Under the pieces are notes generated by a model. It saw only the letters and a program-made list of their open reading frames with translations, did not search any database and had not been told where the DNA came from. 64,000 nt of DNA from Pseudomonadota bacterium (GTDB lineage Bacteria > Desulfobacterota > Desulfobulbia > Desulfobulbales > JAGXFP01): the NCBI GenBank assembly GCA_018814305.1, contig JAHJAA010000022.1, positions 119,515 through 183,514 on the forward strand, given 5' to 3'. Of the stretch, positions 9,588 to 17,700 are shown in pieces; the stretch's first letter is position 1, and each line of letters starts with the position of its first letter. The position numbers and the translations under genes were made by a program.

Positions 9588-10142
9588 ACATTTATGGAAC
9601 TGATCCTGCCGAGTTTCTCTTCCAGAAATATTTATTCTTCAAGGAACCTACCATACTCGCTCATCGCATAATGGATGTTGCGCGCTCCTTCCCTGACAAT
9701 CCACTCTTACACCCAAACTCTAAAACTGCCTGCCCCATGCTATTCTGCCAGACCGATTCTTCTGGTTTTACCACGAACATGCGGTGAAACCATATTCTCA
9801 ACCCTAACAGGCGATCGAATAACTTAAGTGGTCGGCCGCTCTCTTTTTGAAGTTCGGTTCATTGCTTGTACACCTGCCTCAAGTTTGATGGCTAGGCAAA
9901 ATGTCTAATCTCCCTGCGTTGTAGGATTTTTTTCGTTCGACATACCACATGTATAGCCTCTCTCTCAAAAAATCCTACTCCATGCTTATCAAACTTTTAG
10001 CATAGGCCATCCCGTGACTTTTCGAAGTCTGCGCTATCTGCGAGGTCCGCAAATTTCAGCACCACTTGAAACAGCCTTTTATCATCCTGCCCCAAGAGAG
10101 TTTTAAGCTAAAGCATGGCCTGATTATTGATCCTCTTTCAAA
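9588..10142. other. Gene-free region between convergent decaheme cytochromes
   Basis: About 555 bp without a credible reading frame. It contains a nested inverted repeat at 9881-9996, listed separately. The rest shows no RNA gene or domain that I can recognise. It could be a decayed mobile element or an unannotated RNA. Confidence 0.4.
9881..9996. repeat. Nested inverted-repeat element
   Basis: The outer arms AAGTTTGAT (9881-9889) and ATCAAACTT (9988-9996) enclose longer inner arms GTAGGATTTTTT (9921-9932) and AAAAAATCCTAC (9967-9978). Both pairs match perfectly, and the total span is 116 bp. This resembles a palindromic intergenic element (MITE-like or structured RNA). No target-site duplication or transposase was identified. 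Confidence 0.5.
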
Positions 10143-10170
10143 CAAAAAAAACCCCCGCCGAAGCGGGGGC
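10143..10170 (-). terminator. Intrinsic terminator of decaheme cytochrome copy 2
   Basis: On the minus strand the stem CCCCCGC/GCGGGGG with a TTCG loop is followed by an uninterrupted T8 run, 38 bp past the stop codon. Confidence 0.9.
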
Positions 10171-10207
10171 TATAAAACATTGTACTTAAAAAATTAATAT
10201 TTAATGG

Positions 10208-12352
10208 TTACTCATTCGGGTCGGTGGGAAGTGCCCTGAATTGAATGAGGTTGTGGGTTTCAGTTAGATCGACAATTCTTCCCGGACCATGACAGACCAC
10301 ACATTGCTGAGTCGGAACATCCGTCGCACCGGTGGTGCCACCATTCTGTGCCATGTGCTGGGCAGCAGCAACTTCGGCCATGACACGATCGGGATCCGCA
10401 GTCGGATAACCTTCTGGAGTCGCTGTCGTGTCGATTCCATGACAACCACCGCAAGCCACCATGGTAGGTGTTTCCCAGACCGGGGTATCGGCGTCGGCAT
10501 TGGTGTGGCAAGTGGTGCAATTATTGGCCGGGCGCGGGAAGGTCACTTCTGACCAATCAACGCCATGACCGTCGCCTGTTATAGAAGCGCGATGGACTGC
10601 GTGGACCCGATTGCCGATGTAGTCACCATAATTACCGGAGAAGTCATGGCAACCCAAGCAGTGGTCGGTATCGAATGCGGCATTATGCGGATGGGCTCCC
10701 TGAACGTGCATGCGGGTGTCGCCATGGCAATCAAGACAGGCCGAGCCGGAAAGTTTTGCCTCAACATCCGCGGTTCCAACCTGAAAGTTAATAACAGCAG
10801 TTGATGAGGTGACGTAATCGGTTGCGGAGATTGCGGCATAGTCGCCACCTTCAAAACGAACCATATAGGTCCCCGGATCCATGTCCGCAGAAATGGGCAG
10901 CAGCTGATAGGAGAACCCGGCAGCTGATGAGGTCACCTGGGCATCAGAACCTACGAAGAGCTTATGCCCCTGGGTCGGTGGCGCCACATAGGCCGGGTCC
11001 TGCATAGTATCAACAGCCAAAACCGGAACGGCGTGGGCGCGTGGGCCGTAGACGTACATGTTGGCAGTATTGAGCATGCCGTCCCGGGTGCCTTTAGAAT
11101 CTGCGGCGGCGGTGTAATCTACTGCAGGACCACCATCCGCACTTGCCAGGGTGACGGTTACAACAGGGGCCTCGCCAGCGACGTAATGTGTACCGTTCGC
11201 AGGGGCGGTCATACTGATCGTGACATCAAACTCAGGAGTATCAATGGCTGCTGGAGCCGGGCTGTGGTAGACATTCTCAATATTGGCTGCGCTATGGCAG
11301 GCAGAGCAAGCCGCATCATCAGCATAAGGACCACCAGCATGATTCGTTCCCAGCTCGAAATCGACGTTGGTATGACAGGACCCACAGTTGCTGCGGGTCG
11401 GGTTTGAATAAGCCAGAGATGCATTGGCGCCGTCATGACACTTGCTGCAGTTATTGATCTCCTGCGGATAGGTTACCTCGGTAAAATCTCCGAGACCTTC
11501 AATGTTTGTGGCAGCATGGATTCCATGGATCATGAACGCAAAGTCGGCTTCCAATGGATCACCTTCTGCAGCCATATAATTCAGGTTGTGACAATTGTTA
11601 CAGGTTTTAACCTGGGTGTAACCACCACCATGACCCACATCGCCGATGCGGGCACCATGACAGGATTCGCAAGCTGCGGTGGTAACCATGTCAGCTCCGG
11701 AGGCAACTGCGGTCCCGGGGTCAGCCTGGAGGAAGTCATACGAGGCATTGACCGGATTGGCAACAACGATATAGGTGTTGTTGGCGTCACGGAAACGGAA
11801 CCGAGCACGCATTGTCACTCGGGTGACATTGGTGGACGCAGCCAGGGTTGCAGCGGCGAGATAGGTGTATTCGCCGGTCTCTGCATCAACAAGCGTCAAA
11901 GTTCCAGGCATGGCCGAACCTGCGGCAGGGGTACCCCGTTCGCTGATCAGCTGGGTCCAAGCCGGGCCAGGATTGTCTGTTCCAGAAGCAGGGAGCAACT
12001 CGGATACGTAAAGACGAATCTCGTAAGGTTCAGTGGTAACATCGATTCCATCACCATCTTCATCGGTAAGGAAAAAGTGAACCGTCATAGCGCCGGTCGC
12101 GGCATCTAAGGAAACTGTCTTGCTAAGATCAAGGGTAGGATTCATTGCTACGACGTCATCCGAAAAGACGAGGCCAAGGTTTGCTAAATCTTGAATCGTG
12201 ACATCGGCACCACTGGCTCCATCAACACCTGGCGCGCCGTCAACACCTGGCGCTCCGGCTAACCCCGCGGACCCATCATCACCTGAACATCCGGCCAGGC
12301 CTAAACTCAGGGCCATCAGACCACCTAACAGTACTAATTTCAATTTCTTCAT
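10208..12352 (-). CDS. OmcA/MtrC-family decaheme surface cytochrome lipoprotein (copy 2)
   Basis: The protein has 714 residues. The start at 12352 (MKKLKLVLLGG) follows a GGGAG-type ribosome site. The lipobox is LGLAGC (Cys22), followed by a collagen-like spacer with a repeated APGVDG unit. Ten CXXCH motifs are present: CESCH, CNNCH, CSKCH, CGSCH, CSACH, CLDCH, CLGCH, CTTCH, CGGCH and CVVCH. They are arranged five plus five around a beta-domain of about 190 residues, the classic OmcA/MtrC layout. An N-terminal beta-domain of about 170 residues precedes the first heme. It differs clearly from copy 1 in heme grouping (six plus four there), so this is not a recent duplication. It should sit on the outer membrane and reduce extracellular acceptors; the acceptor is unknown. 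Confidence 0.9.
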   Translation of the reverse strand: MKKLKLVLLGGLMALSLGLAGCSGDDGSAGLAGAPGVDGAPGVDGASGADVTIQDLANLGLVFSDDVVAMNPTLDLSKTVSLDAATGAMTVHFFLTDEDGDGIDVTTEPYEIRLYVSELLPASGTDNPGPAWTQLISERGTPAAGSAMPGTLTLVDAETGEYTYLAAATLAASTNVTRVTMRARFRFRDANNTYIVVANPVNASYDFLQADPGTAVASGADMVTTAACESCHGARIGDVGHGGGYTQVKTCNNCHNLNYMAAEGDPLEADFAFMIHGIHAATNIEGLGDFTEVTYPQEINNCSKCHDGANASLAYSNPTRSNCGSCHTNVDFELGTNHAGGPYADDAACSACHSAANIENVYHSPAPAAIDTPEFDVTISMTAPANGTHYVAGEAPVVTVTLASADGGPAVDYTAAADSKGTRDGMLNTANMYVYGPRAHAVPVLAVDTMQDPAYVAPPTQGHKLFVGSDAQVTSSAAGFSYQLLPISADMDPGTYMVRFEGGDYAAISATDYVTSSTAVINFQVGTADVEAKLSGSACLDCHGDTRMHVQGAHPHNAAFDTDHCLGCHDFSGNYGDYIGNRVHAVHRASITGDGHGVDWSEVTFPRPANNCTTCHTNADADTPVWETPTMVACGGCHGIDTTATPEGYPTADPDRVMAEVAAAQHMAQNGGTTGATDVPTQQCVVCHGPGRIVDLTETHNLIQFRALPTDPNE

Positions 12353-12873
12353 CTCTACTATCTCCCTATGCTTGTGATTTTCCCCCATAGCCACCATTTT
12401 TGATGGCCTCTAATAACATCCTTCTATTGCTTGTGTGACAGCTACCTTTTAGAAACTCCGTTAATACTACCCAAATTTGTGCTCATTCGGTGAGAGGAAG
12501 CTGATAAAAAATCGCTTTTCCCAACGATCACAAAAACTGGGGCGAGCATCATTGCCGCCCCAAAACCATCTTCATTCCTGACCAATTATTTTATTCTATG
12601 GGTATCTGAAGACCAGAGTCAAGAAAAAATCCATATGCGAAAATTTTTTGCATACTATTTCGAGGAGAGTGATTTCTGATAACCGAGGGGAGTTATATTT
12701 GCTCGATGTGCGGGGTAAGAGTGGGGATCAGTAATTGCATTGTGGTATCACCTTCCTTGTGTTTTGGAAATGCAGGGAGTATGAACAGCTCGAAAGTCAT
12801 TGAGAGGATTGGGAGGAATTGAATAGTTTTAAAGCCCGTCTCGGGAACCGATACTATTTTTATCCACCTGAAA
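12353..12873. promoter_or_regulatory. Region between secreted protein gene and decaheme copy 2
   Basis: This 521-bp gap lies upstream of the decaheme gene (minus strand) and downstream of the small secreted-protein gene. It contains the minus-strand terminator at 12531-12565. The decaheme promoter should therefore lie between about 12360 and 12530, where the sequence is AT-rich. No specific promoter or riboswitch was identified. Confidence 0.4.
12531..12565 (-). terminator. Terminator downstream of the secreted-protein gene
   Basis: On the minus strand GGGGCG (12561-12556) pairs with CGCCCC (12544-12539) across an 11-nt loop, followed by AGTTTTTG. This separates the XRE-regulator/secreted-protein unit from the decaheme gene. 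Confidence 0.7.
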
Positions 12874-13278
12874 TCATTCAATTGTTTGACGGACCATCCC
12901 CTTACCAAACGAAGACTGCCAGCGAATATCACCGGAAAGTTCTCCGGCAACAACCTCCCGACTCATCTGAATGACAACCTCGGTTCGTCCGGTTTTAAGA
13001 TTTCGCAACAACCACTTGACCTCACCATGCTCCGAGTCCTTTTTCTGCAACCGAGGCTGTGATGAGACAATGGTTACTCCCTCGGGAATCTTCTGCATGA
13101 CGATCACCACCGGCGGTGGCGGGCTTTTGATGTCGATGGCGATCCGAATTTTGTTCCCAGTCCGGTTCAGATACCAGGCGTGAACTCCCTCCTCGGCCAA
13201 AGCCGACCCCGGACAGAGCATCCCGACCAGGATGAGACAACTGATACCAGCCCAATAGTGACGGATTCTTGTATTCAT
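12874..13278 (-). CDS. Small secreted protein related to the neighbouring regulator's ectodomain
   Basis: The protein has 134 residues. GGAGAAAG precedes the ATG at 13278. A signal peptide (predicted cut after SALA, near residue 28) leaves a mature protein of about 106 residues with no Cys, rich in beta-strand sequence: KIRIAIDIKSPPPPVVIVMQ, KIPEGVTIV, HGEVKWLLRNLKTG and EVVAGELSGDIRW. These segments line up in order and spacing with the extracytoplasmic part of the upstream XRE regulator (LPPD to KW is 24 residues there, PEGV to KW is 23 here). The gene follows that regulator by about 35 bp, so the two are probably one operon. No named family is recognised; the fold resembles cohesin- or DUF11-like beta-sandwiches. 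Likely role: extracellular or periplasmic partner of the regulator (inference). Confidence 0.7.
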   Translation of the reverse strand: MNTRIRHYWAGISCLILVGMLCPGSALAEEGVHAWYLNRTGNKIRIAIDIKSPPPPVVIVMQKIPEGVTIVSSQPRLQKKDSEHGEVKWLLRNLKTGRTEVVIQMSREVVAGELSGDIRWQSSFGKGMVRQTIE

Positions 13279-13312
13279 CAATCTTTCTCCATTGAGTACT
13301 TATTGCTCAGAA

Positions 13313-14290
13313 TCACGGCATTTGTCCCTTCACGCCGGGTCTGTCCTGGGGAATAAATGCCCCGCTCTGCTCATCCCGACGGTACCCTTCCGCCGCCCAC
13401 AGGTCATCCACCAGATCCCGATGATAATCAAAATCAGGGAGCTCACTAAAGAGATCATAGACCTTAAGGATCTCCTCGTCATCAATCCGCATATCGCCAT
13501 TACCATCCGCCCAGTGGACACTTCCGATGGTCATCCGGGTCCCACCAACCACGGTCACCGGCGTAGCCTTACCCGGCAGGATCCGGCCGGAAAAAACTAA
13601 TTGGTCGCCGAGAACCGCCTCAGCAGGACTTTGGACCAGATAGGCAAAGGTGCTGAGCCCTCCCTGCTGGCGAGCGACCCATTTGATGATACCATCTTTA
13701 CGGTTATAAACCCCGGCAGCGGGTACACTGATATTAAAGATACAGTCTGGCGGTAGGGTCTCACTGATGATGATGGAAATATCACTGCCCGGATCGGAGG
13801 TTACCTGAAGCAAAACGGGAAAGAGTTGGCCCGGGGCCACCTGGGCGGGCAGAAAACGCTCGGCGGCAAAACCCTGAACGATTGGGGCGCGGGGGGAGTG
13901 ATCAAAAAACAGGAACACGGCAAGCAATAATACAACTGCCCCAGTGAAAAGCAACGGCCAGCGGGGATGATGCCTCACCGGGGCAGACAACTCAAGCGGC
14001 GGAGGTTCAAGAATATCCACCGGGGCAACATTTTCCGACGGAGGGAGATCTTCCTCCGCCCCATCCAGGAAATCGGCCAACTCCACAGTCAGGGCCTGGG
14101 CAAGTTTTTCGGCGTTCTCCCGTTTGATCGACGGATAGCGACGATTCTCCCAGCGGGAGATAGTATCGGTGGTCACCTCAACCACGGTGGCCACATAGAG
14201 CTGGGTCAGCCCCTGCTGCTCCCGGATCTCCTTGACTCGAGCCCCGTTGATCCGGACCATGGGAGGTCCGCCGCTAGATAGTTCGTTCAT
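13313..14290 (-). CDS. Membrane-spanning XRE-family regulator with beta ectodomain and EF-hand
   Basis: The protein has 325 residues. Residues 11-70 form a Cro/C1-type helix-turn-helix (VKEIREQQGLTQLYVATVVE...TISRWENRRYPS). A Pro/Glu linker follows, then one membrane helix at about 111-130 (WPLLFTGAVVLLLAVFLFF). The outside part (about 150-245) is a beta-rich domain. A canonical EF-hand loop follows at 262-273, with D262, N264, D266, D270 and E273 (DGNGDMRIDDEE). The layout resembles RodZ (HTH, single TM, periplasmic domain), but the ectodomain differs. It is divergent from the cytochrome c3 gene (192-bp shared promoter region) and upstream of the small secreted protein. It is probably a one-component sensor of an extracytoplasmic signal, perhaps Ca2+-dependent. 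A start at 14260 is also possible. Confidence 0.75.
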   Translation of the reverse strand: MNELSSGGPPMVRINGARVKEIREQQGLTQLYVATVVEVTTDTISRWENRRYPSIKRENAEKLAQALTVELADFLDGAEEDLPPSENVAPVDILEPPPLELSAPVRHHPRWPLLFTGAVVLLLAVFLFFDHSPRAPIVQGFAAERFLPAQVAPGQLFPVLLQVTSDPGSDISIIISETLPPDCIFNISVPAAGVYNRKDGIIKWVARQQGGLSTFAYLVQSPAEAVLGDQLVFSGRILPGKATPVTVVGGTRMTIGSVHWADGNGDMRIDDEEILKVYDLFSELPDFDYHRDLVDDLWAAEGYRRDEQSGAFIPQDRPGVKGQMP

Positions 14291-14482
14291 ACCGATGACT
14301 CTACCCACCCCATCCGGCCACTGCAAGTTCAAAATAGCCCAAGACGAATAATACTAACTTACCGGAATCATTGGCATGTCGGGTAGACATCGCCCCATAT
14401 CGGCTTTTCGCCGCCCCCGATTGGACCTATGATCAACTCAAAGCTTACCGCGTTTATTCATCATCAACCAAAGGAGAATATC
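14291..14482. promoter_or_regulatory. Divergent promoter region, XRE regulator / cytochrome c3
   Basis: 192 bp are shared by the two outward-facing genes. It is a likely site of autoregulation by the XRE protein, although no clear operator palindrome was picked out by eye. AAAGGAG lies just upstream of the cytochrome start. Confidence 0.4.
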
Positions 14483-14905
14483 ATGGAGAAAAGAACCAAA
14501 CTGGCCCTGACCGTGACCCTGATCTGTGGACTTGCTTCCGGTCTGGCCCTGGCGGCTGGCGGACTCACCGTTCCCACTGACGATATCACCATTGCCGGCA
14601 AAAAACCGGTGCGCTTCCCCCATAGCACCCATCTGGAACTGGGCCTCGACTGCGGAAGCTGTCACCACGATGGGAACCATCAGCCCCGCACCGCCGAGGA
14701 TATCGGGGGCCTGGTGAGTGTTGATCAACTGCGCTGTGTCAGCTGCCATAACGACGATTTTCAGAACAAAGAACTGCAGAAGGAAAAGGATATCTTCCAT
14801 GCCCGCTGCAAGGAATGTCACGCCCAGGGGATCAACGGCAAGAAAGGCCCGACCAAGTGCAGCGACTGCCACATTAAGAAGAATAAGGCCGTGGAAGGGT
14901 GTTAA
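14483..14905 (+). CDS. Tetraheme cytochrome c3-family protein (class III)
   Basis: The protein has 140 residues. The start at 14483 (MEKRTKLALTVTLICG) follows AAAGGAG. The signal peptide is cut near ALAAG. The mature part has the class III pattern: two early His ligands (FPHSTH, His47 and His50), then CGSCHH (Cys57), CVSCH (Cys85), CKECH (Cys109) and CSDCH (Cys126). Such proteins are soluble periplasmic electron shuttles between hydrogenases or formate dehydrogenases and membrane complexes. All motifs are CX2CH; the CX4CH seen in many Desulfovibrio c3 proteins is absent. Given the neighbouring decaheme cytochromes, a role in carrying electrons toward the outer membrane is plausible but inferred. 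Confidence 0.88.
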   Translation: MEKRTKLALTVTLICGLASGLALAAGGLTVPTDDITIAGKKPVRFPHSTHLELGLDCGSCHHDGNHQPRTAEDIGGLVSVDQLRCVSCHNDDFQNKELQKEKDIFHARCKECHAQGINGKKGPTKCSDCHIKKNKAVEGC

Positions 14906-14983
14906 ACGATTCGCGCCCCACCTGCCCGGGCCGCTGATTGCTGAACCGAAAGGTGGGGACAACTAAAACCGAGGAGAAAAACC

Positions 14984-15379
14984 ATGAACAACCCACGAGA
15001 AACCGCCCCCCTTCGTTTAACAAAAACGAACATCTACAGGATCTCGGTGATCATCCTTGCCCTCCTTCTGGCCTGCAGCGTGCGAGCAGAGGCCCATGGG
15101 AACAATCATCTGGATGGTCTGCTGCTGGGAGCCGGCGGGGGAGCGATTGTCGGACAGATCCTTACTCATAGTGCGGAAGGAGTCCTGGTGGGCTCGGTCA
15201 TCGGCACTACCCTGGGCCTGCTGATCGGCGCGGAAAACAACCACCTGGTGGTGATCAATCCACCCCGGATTATCAGATACTCCAATCATCGGGAGCCTCG
15301 GTATGATCGCCGGGACCATGGCGATCATCACCGGAATGACTGGCGGGGACACAACGCCCGGGAACGGCAGAGACGATAA
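14984..15379 (+). CDS. Exported glycine-zipper protein
   Basis: The protein has 131 residues. After a basic N-terminus (about 20 residues) comes a hydrophobic signal segment ending near VRAEA. A glycine-zipper stretch follows (GLLLGAGGGAIVGQILTHSA, then EGVLVGSVIGTTLGLLIGA), of the type seen in SlyB, YMGG-like and Rick17kDa outer-membrane-associated proteins. The C-terminus is a His/Arg/Asp-rich tail (HREPRYDRRDHGDHHRNDWR) that could bind metal or nucleic acid. It lies 78 bp after the cytochrome c3 gene and may be co-transcribed; a bidirectional terminator follows. Function unknown beyond a probable envelope role. Confidence 0.65.
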   Translation: MNNPRETAPLRLTKTNIYRISVIILALLLACSVRAEAHGNNHLDGLLLGAGGGAIVGQILTHSAEGVLVGSVIGTTLGLLIGAENNHLVVINPPRIIRYSNHREPRYDRRDHGDHHRNDWRGHNARERQRR

Positions 15380-15395
15380 TAGCTGGGACAGATAA

Positions 15396-15434
15396 AAAAA
15401 GGGGCGGAATCCAGGTTGGATCCCGCCCCTTTTT
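15396..15434. terminator. Bidirectional terminator
   Basis: An 18-bp stem with one mismatch (AAAAAGGGGCGGAATCCA against TGGATCCCGCCCCTTTTT) and a 3-nt loop sits between the convergent glycine-zipper and Thr-rich lipoprotein genes. It has a T-run in both directions. Confidence 0.85.
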
Positions 15435-15478
15435 ATTGTTGCCGTTCCGGAAGGAAGAACCTAAAAAATCGCCCTCGG

Positions 15479-17002
15479 TCAGTTGACGCTCCAGACATGG
15501 ATCACCGGCTTGGAGCCATCGGCCTGCCGTTCCAGGACATACAAAAAGCCCCGCGCCCGGTCGTAGGCCGGTTCACCCAGGCGGTAGCGGCGCTGGTCAC
15601 CGCTCCCGTGGAGGATCGGGTCGTCCGTCGGCCCGAGGATCAGGTGCTCGTCGATATCCAGGATGGCGTAAGGCTGGGGCTCGTACGGCTGCATCGTTCC
15701 GGCCGCCACGGCGGCCAGATCATCCGGATTATAGAAGATCATCTGGGCATCGAATCGTGAATTCCACCAGCCCCGACTCTCGGGACTATGCCCATCACAA
15801 TAGCCCCGCAGCTCGGCTGAACAGACCGTCCCGTCGGGATTATAACAGTTGACCATGTCGGTAATATAGTCAGCCACACAGGGCACTCCATCTCCGGCCG
15901 GGCTGAAAAAGCCGTACCAGGTGTATCCAGAACCCTTGGTGCCCACGAAAACCACGGCCGATTTCGACCCACTGCTCAACCAGGCGCCACCCTCCCACTC
16001 ATCGGAATGTTTATAATCAGTTAACGTGTAATCGGTGGTATCATCGCCCCGGGTGTTCGAGTACTGGAGCAGAGGAACGTAGCTGAGACTTGCTCCCGCA
16101 GATGGAGGTGCCCCGTCGAGCCAGGGGCCGATCGCATAGAGTGACGGCCCCTTCCCCGACCACCCGCCATCGCGGAACCGGCCGGTCCCGAGCATCCTGC
16201 CCCCCACGTGGGCAGCCGCCCAATCCGAAGGAATTGCAAACATGTACGCATTGACACTATAGAGCATATCCGCGTCGCCAACCCACCAGGAGCCCATGGT
16301 ATTGGGCTTGGACAGATCCAGATCACACCAGGCATGGGAAGGGATCATGGTTGTGGCATTGTCCTGAAAATGCTGCCCCCAGGACAGATACAGCTTGGCC
16401 GATGACTGCCCCGCCTGTTGCGGAAGAACCTCCATGCCCATCCGGGGAATTTCATCAAAGGCCTCAAAATACCCACTCCGGATGTCGGTGAGCCCCTGCA
16501 GGGTTCCAGCCACATTCAGGTCATCAAGGTTTTTCGACACCACCGGGGCCGGGATGCTGATCTCGGCAACGTAATTATCGCTCTGCAGTCCCGCCGCGAA
16601 AAGGGAGCCGGGGTAGCCGTCCCCGCTGTCACTAGGATCACCATCAGGATTATAGGCAAGCCCCTCACCCGACCACTCCCACCCCTGGGCATCCGGCGCC
16701 CCCGGAGCTCTTTCCGGCAAACGAAAGGCCCCCAGATAGATCAAATCGCCCGGACTTAACAGTTCACCTGAAAGTAGAGTTGTCGAGGTCGTTGAGCCTA
16801 TGGTTGTGGTTGTACCGACCGCTGCTGAGGTCGAGGTCGTCGACGCACCCGAGGTGGTCGTGTCGATAACAGTTGTGGTCGAAGTCGCCTCGACACTGGT
16901 TGTGGTTGTCGCGGTAGCCCCACCACCGCCTCCGCCACAGCTTGTGGAGAGAAAACAGCTCGCCAGAATCATAGCCCTCCCAAGAAGCTTCTTCCAATCC
17001 AT
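15479..17002 (-). CDS. Lipoprotein with Thr-rich linker and unassigned ~430-residue domain
   Basis: The protein has 507 residues. The ribosome site is GGTGAGGG. The lipobox is LSTSC (Cys22), followed by six Gly and a linker of about 50 residues that is almost only Thr/Ser/Ala/Val (residues about 29-77). The large C-terminal domain is rich in Trp, Gly and Asp (LIYLGAFRLPE, GLAYNPDGDPSDSGDGYPG, GSWWVGDADMLYS, GDQRRYRLGEPAYDRARG, GFLYVLERQADG). This suggests a beta-propeller or similar surface domain; I do not recognise the family. The Thr-rich stalk and lipid anchor place it on the cell envelope, probably projecting outward. It is monocistronic, with a terminator shared with the convergent gene. 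A second lipoprotein of similar build lies at 46087-47505. Confidence 0.7.
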   Translation of the reverse strand: MDWKKLLGRAMILASCFLSTSCGGGGGGATATTTTSVEATSTTTVIDTTTSGASTTSTSAAVGTTTTIGSTTSTTLLSGELLSPGDLIYLGAFRLPERAPGAPDAQGWEWSGEGLAYNPDGDPSDSGDGYPGSLFAAGLQSDNYVAEISIPAPVVSKNLDDLNVAGTLQGLTDIRSGYFEAFDEIPRMGMEVLPQQAGQSSAKLYLSWGQHFQDNATTMIPSHAWCDLDLSKPNTMGSWWVGDADMLYSVNAYMFAIPSDWAAAHVGGRMLGTGRFRDGGWSGKGPSLYAIGPWLDGAPPSAGASLSYVPLLQYSNTRGDDTTDYTLTDYKHSDEWEGGAWLSSGSKSAVVFVGTKGSGYTWYGFFSPAGDGVPCVADYITDMVNCYNPDGTVCSAELRGYCDGHSPESRGWWNSRFDAQMIFYNPDDLAAVAAGTMQPYEPQPYAILDIDEHLILGPTDDPILHGSGDQRRYRLGEPAYDRARGFLYVLERQADGSKPVIHVWSVN

Positions 17003-17202
17003 ACCCTCACCTCGTTATCCAATTTTATTGAATGAACCTGTCTAACCCTCACCAGACAGCACCCTTGCATCATCCGCCCCTCTCCGGGTTATTATCATGC
17101 TCAGGATTGGGGGATTGGCATGTTCCAGACTGCAAAACAAATTATGATCTGCTATGGTGCATTATCGCTTGAATCAATCTAATTGTGCAAGGATGCCCTG
17201 CT

Positions 17203-17700
17203 ATGTCCGGGAAGAAAAAACGTAAAACAATTCCCCCCCTTCCCGAGGACCTCGACCTGCACCGGGTGTTTGGCGAGGAACCGGAGGTACCATCACCTCC
17301 CCCTGATTTTATTCAGGCGCTGACCTCCATCCCCGAAGAGAAGCTCCCGGAGCTGGCTGAAATCCTTGGTGAAAAAAAGCACAAGCCCGAGAAAAAGCAT
17401 TCCCTGCGCGAACGTCTGAAGAGCTACCCGCCCCCCCGGGAGACCCTGGATCTTCACGGCTTGACCGGGCCGGAAGCGGCCCTCAAAACCGAATCATTCC
17501 TGAAGAACAGTCGCTTTCAACAACTGCTCACCGTTCGCATCATTACCGGTAAGGGCCTCCACTCTCCCGGCGGCGCCGTTCTCCCTGATGTGGTTGAAGA
17601 GAGGCTTAAAAAGCTCAAGGACCAGGGTCAGATCCTCACCTTCCACTGGGACCACCACCAAAAGAAACAAAGCGGCTCGGTGATCGTCTACCTCCCTTAA
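17203..17700 (+). CDS. Smr/MutS2-type domain protein
   Basis: The protein has 165 residues. The ATG at 17203 is preferred over the GTG at 17185 because AAGGA lies 10 bp before it. The N-terminal half is charged and probably disordered. The C-terminal ~90 residues form a Smr domain: LDLHGLTGPEAALKTESFL, then VRIITGKGLHSPGG with the TGxGxHS signature, and a closing SGSVIVYLP. Stand-alone Smr proteins are nucleases acting on branched DNA or on mRNA of stalled ribosomes (MutS2/SmrB families). The catalytic-type DLHG and HS residues are present. It stands alone, about 200 bp after the divergent lipoprotein gene. Confidence 0.85.
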   Translation: MSGKKKRKTIPPLPEDLDLHRVFGEEPEVPSPPPDFIQALTSIPEEKLPELAEILGEKKHKPEKKHSLRERLKSYPPPRETLDLHGLTGPEAALKTESFLKNSRFQQLLTVRIITGKGLHSPGGAVLPDVVEERLKKLKDQGQILTFHWDHHQKKQSGSVIVYLP

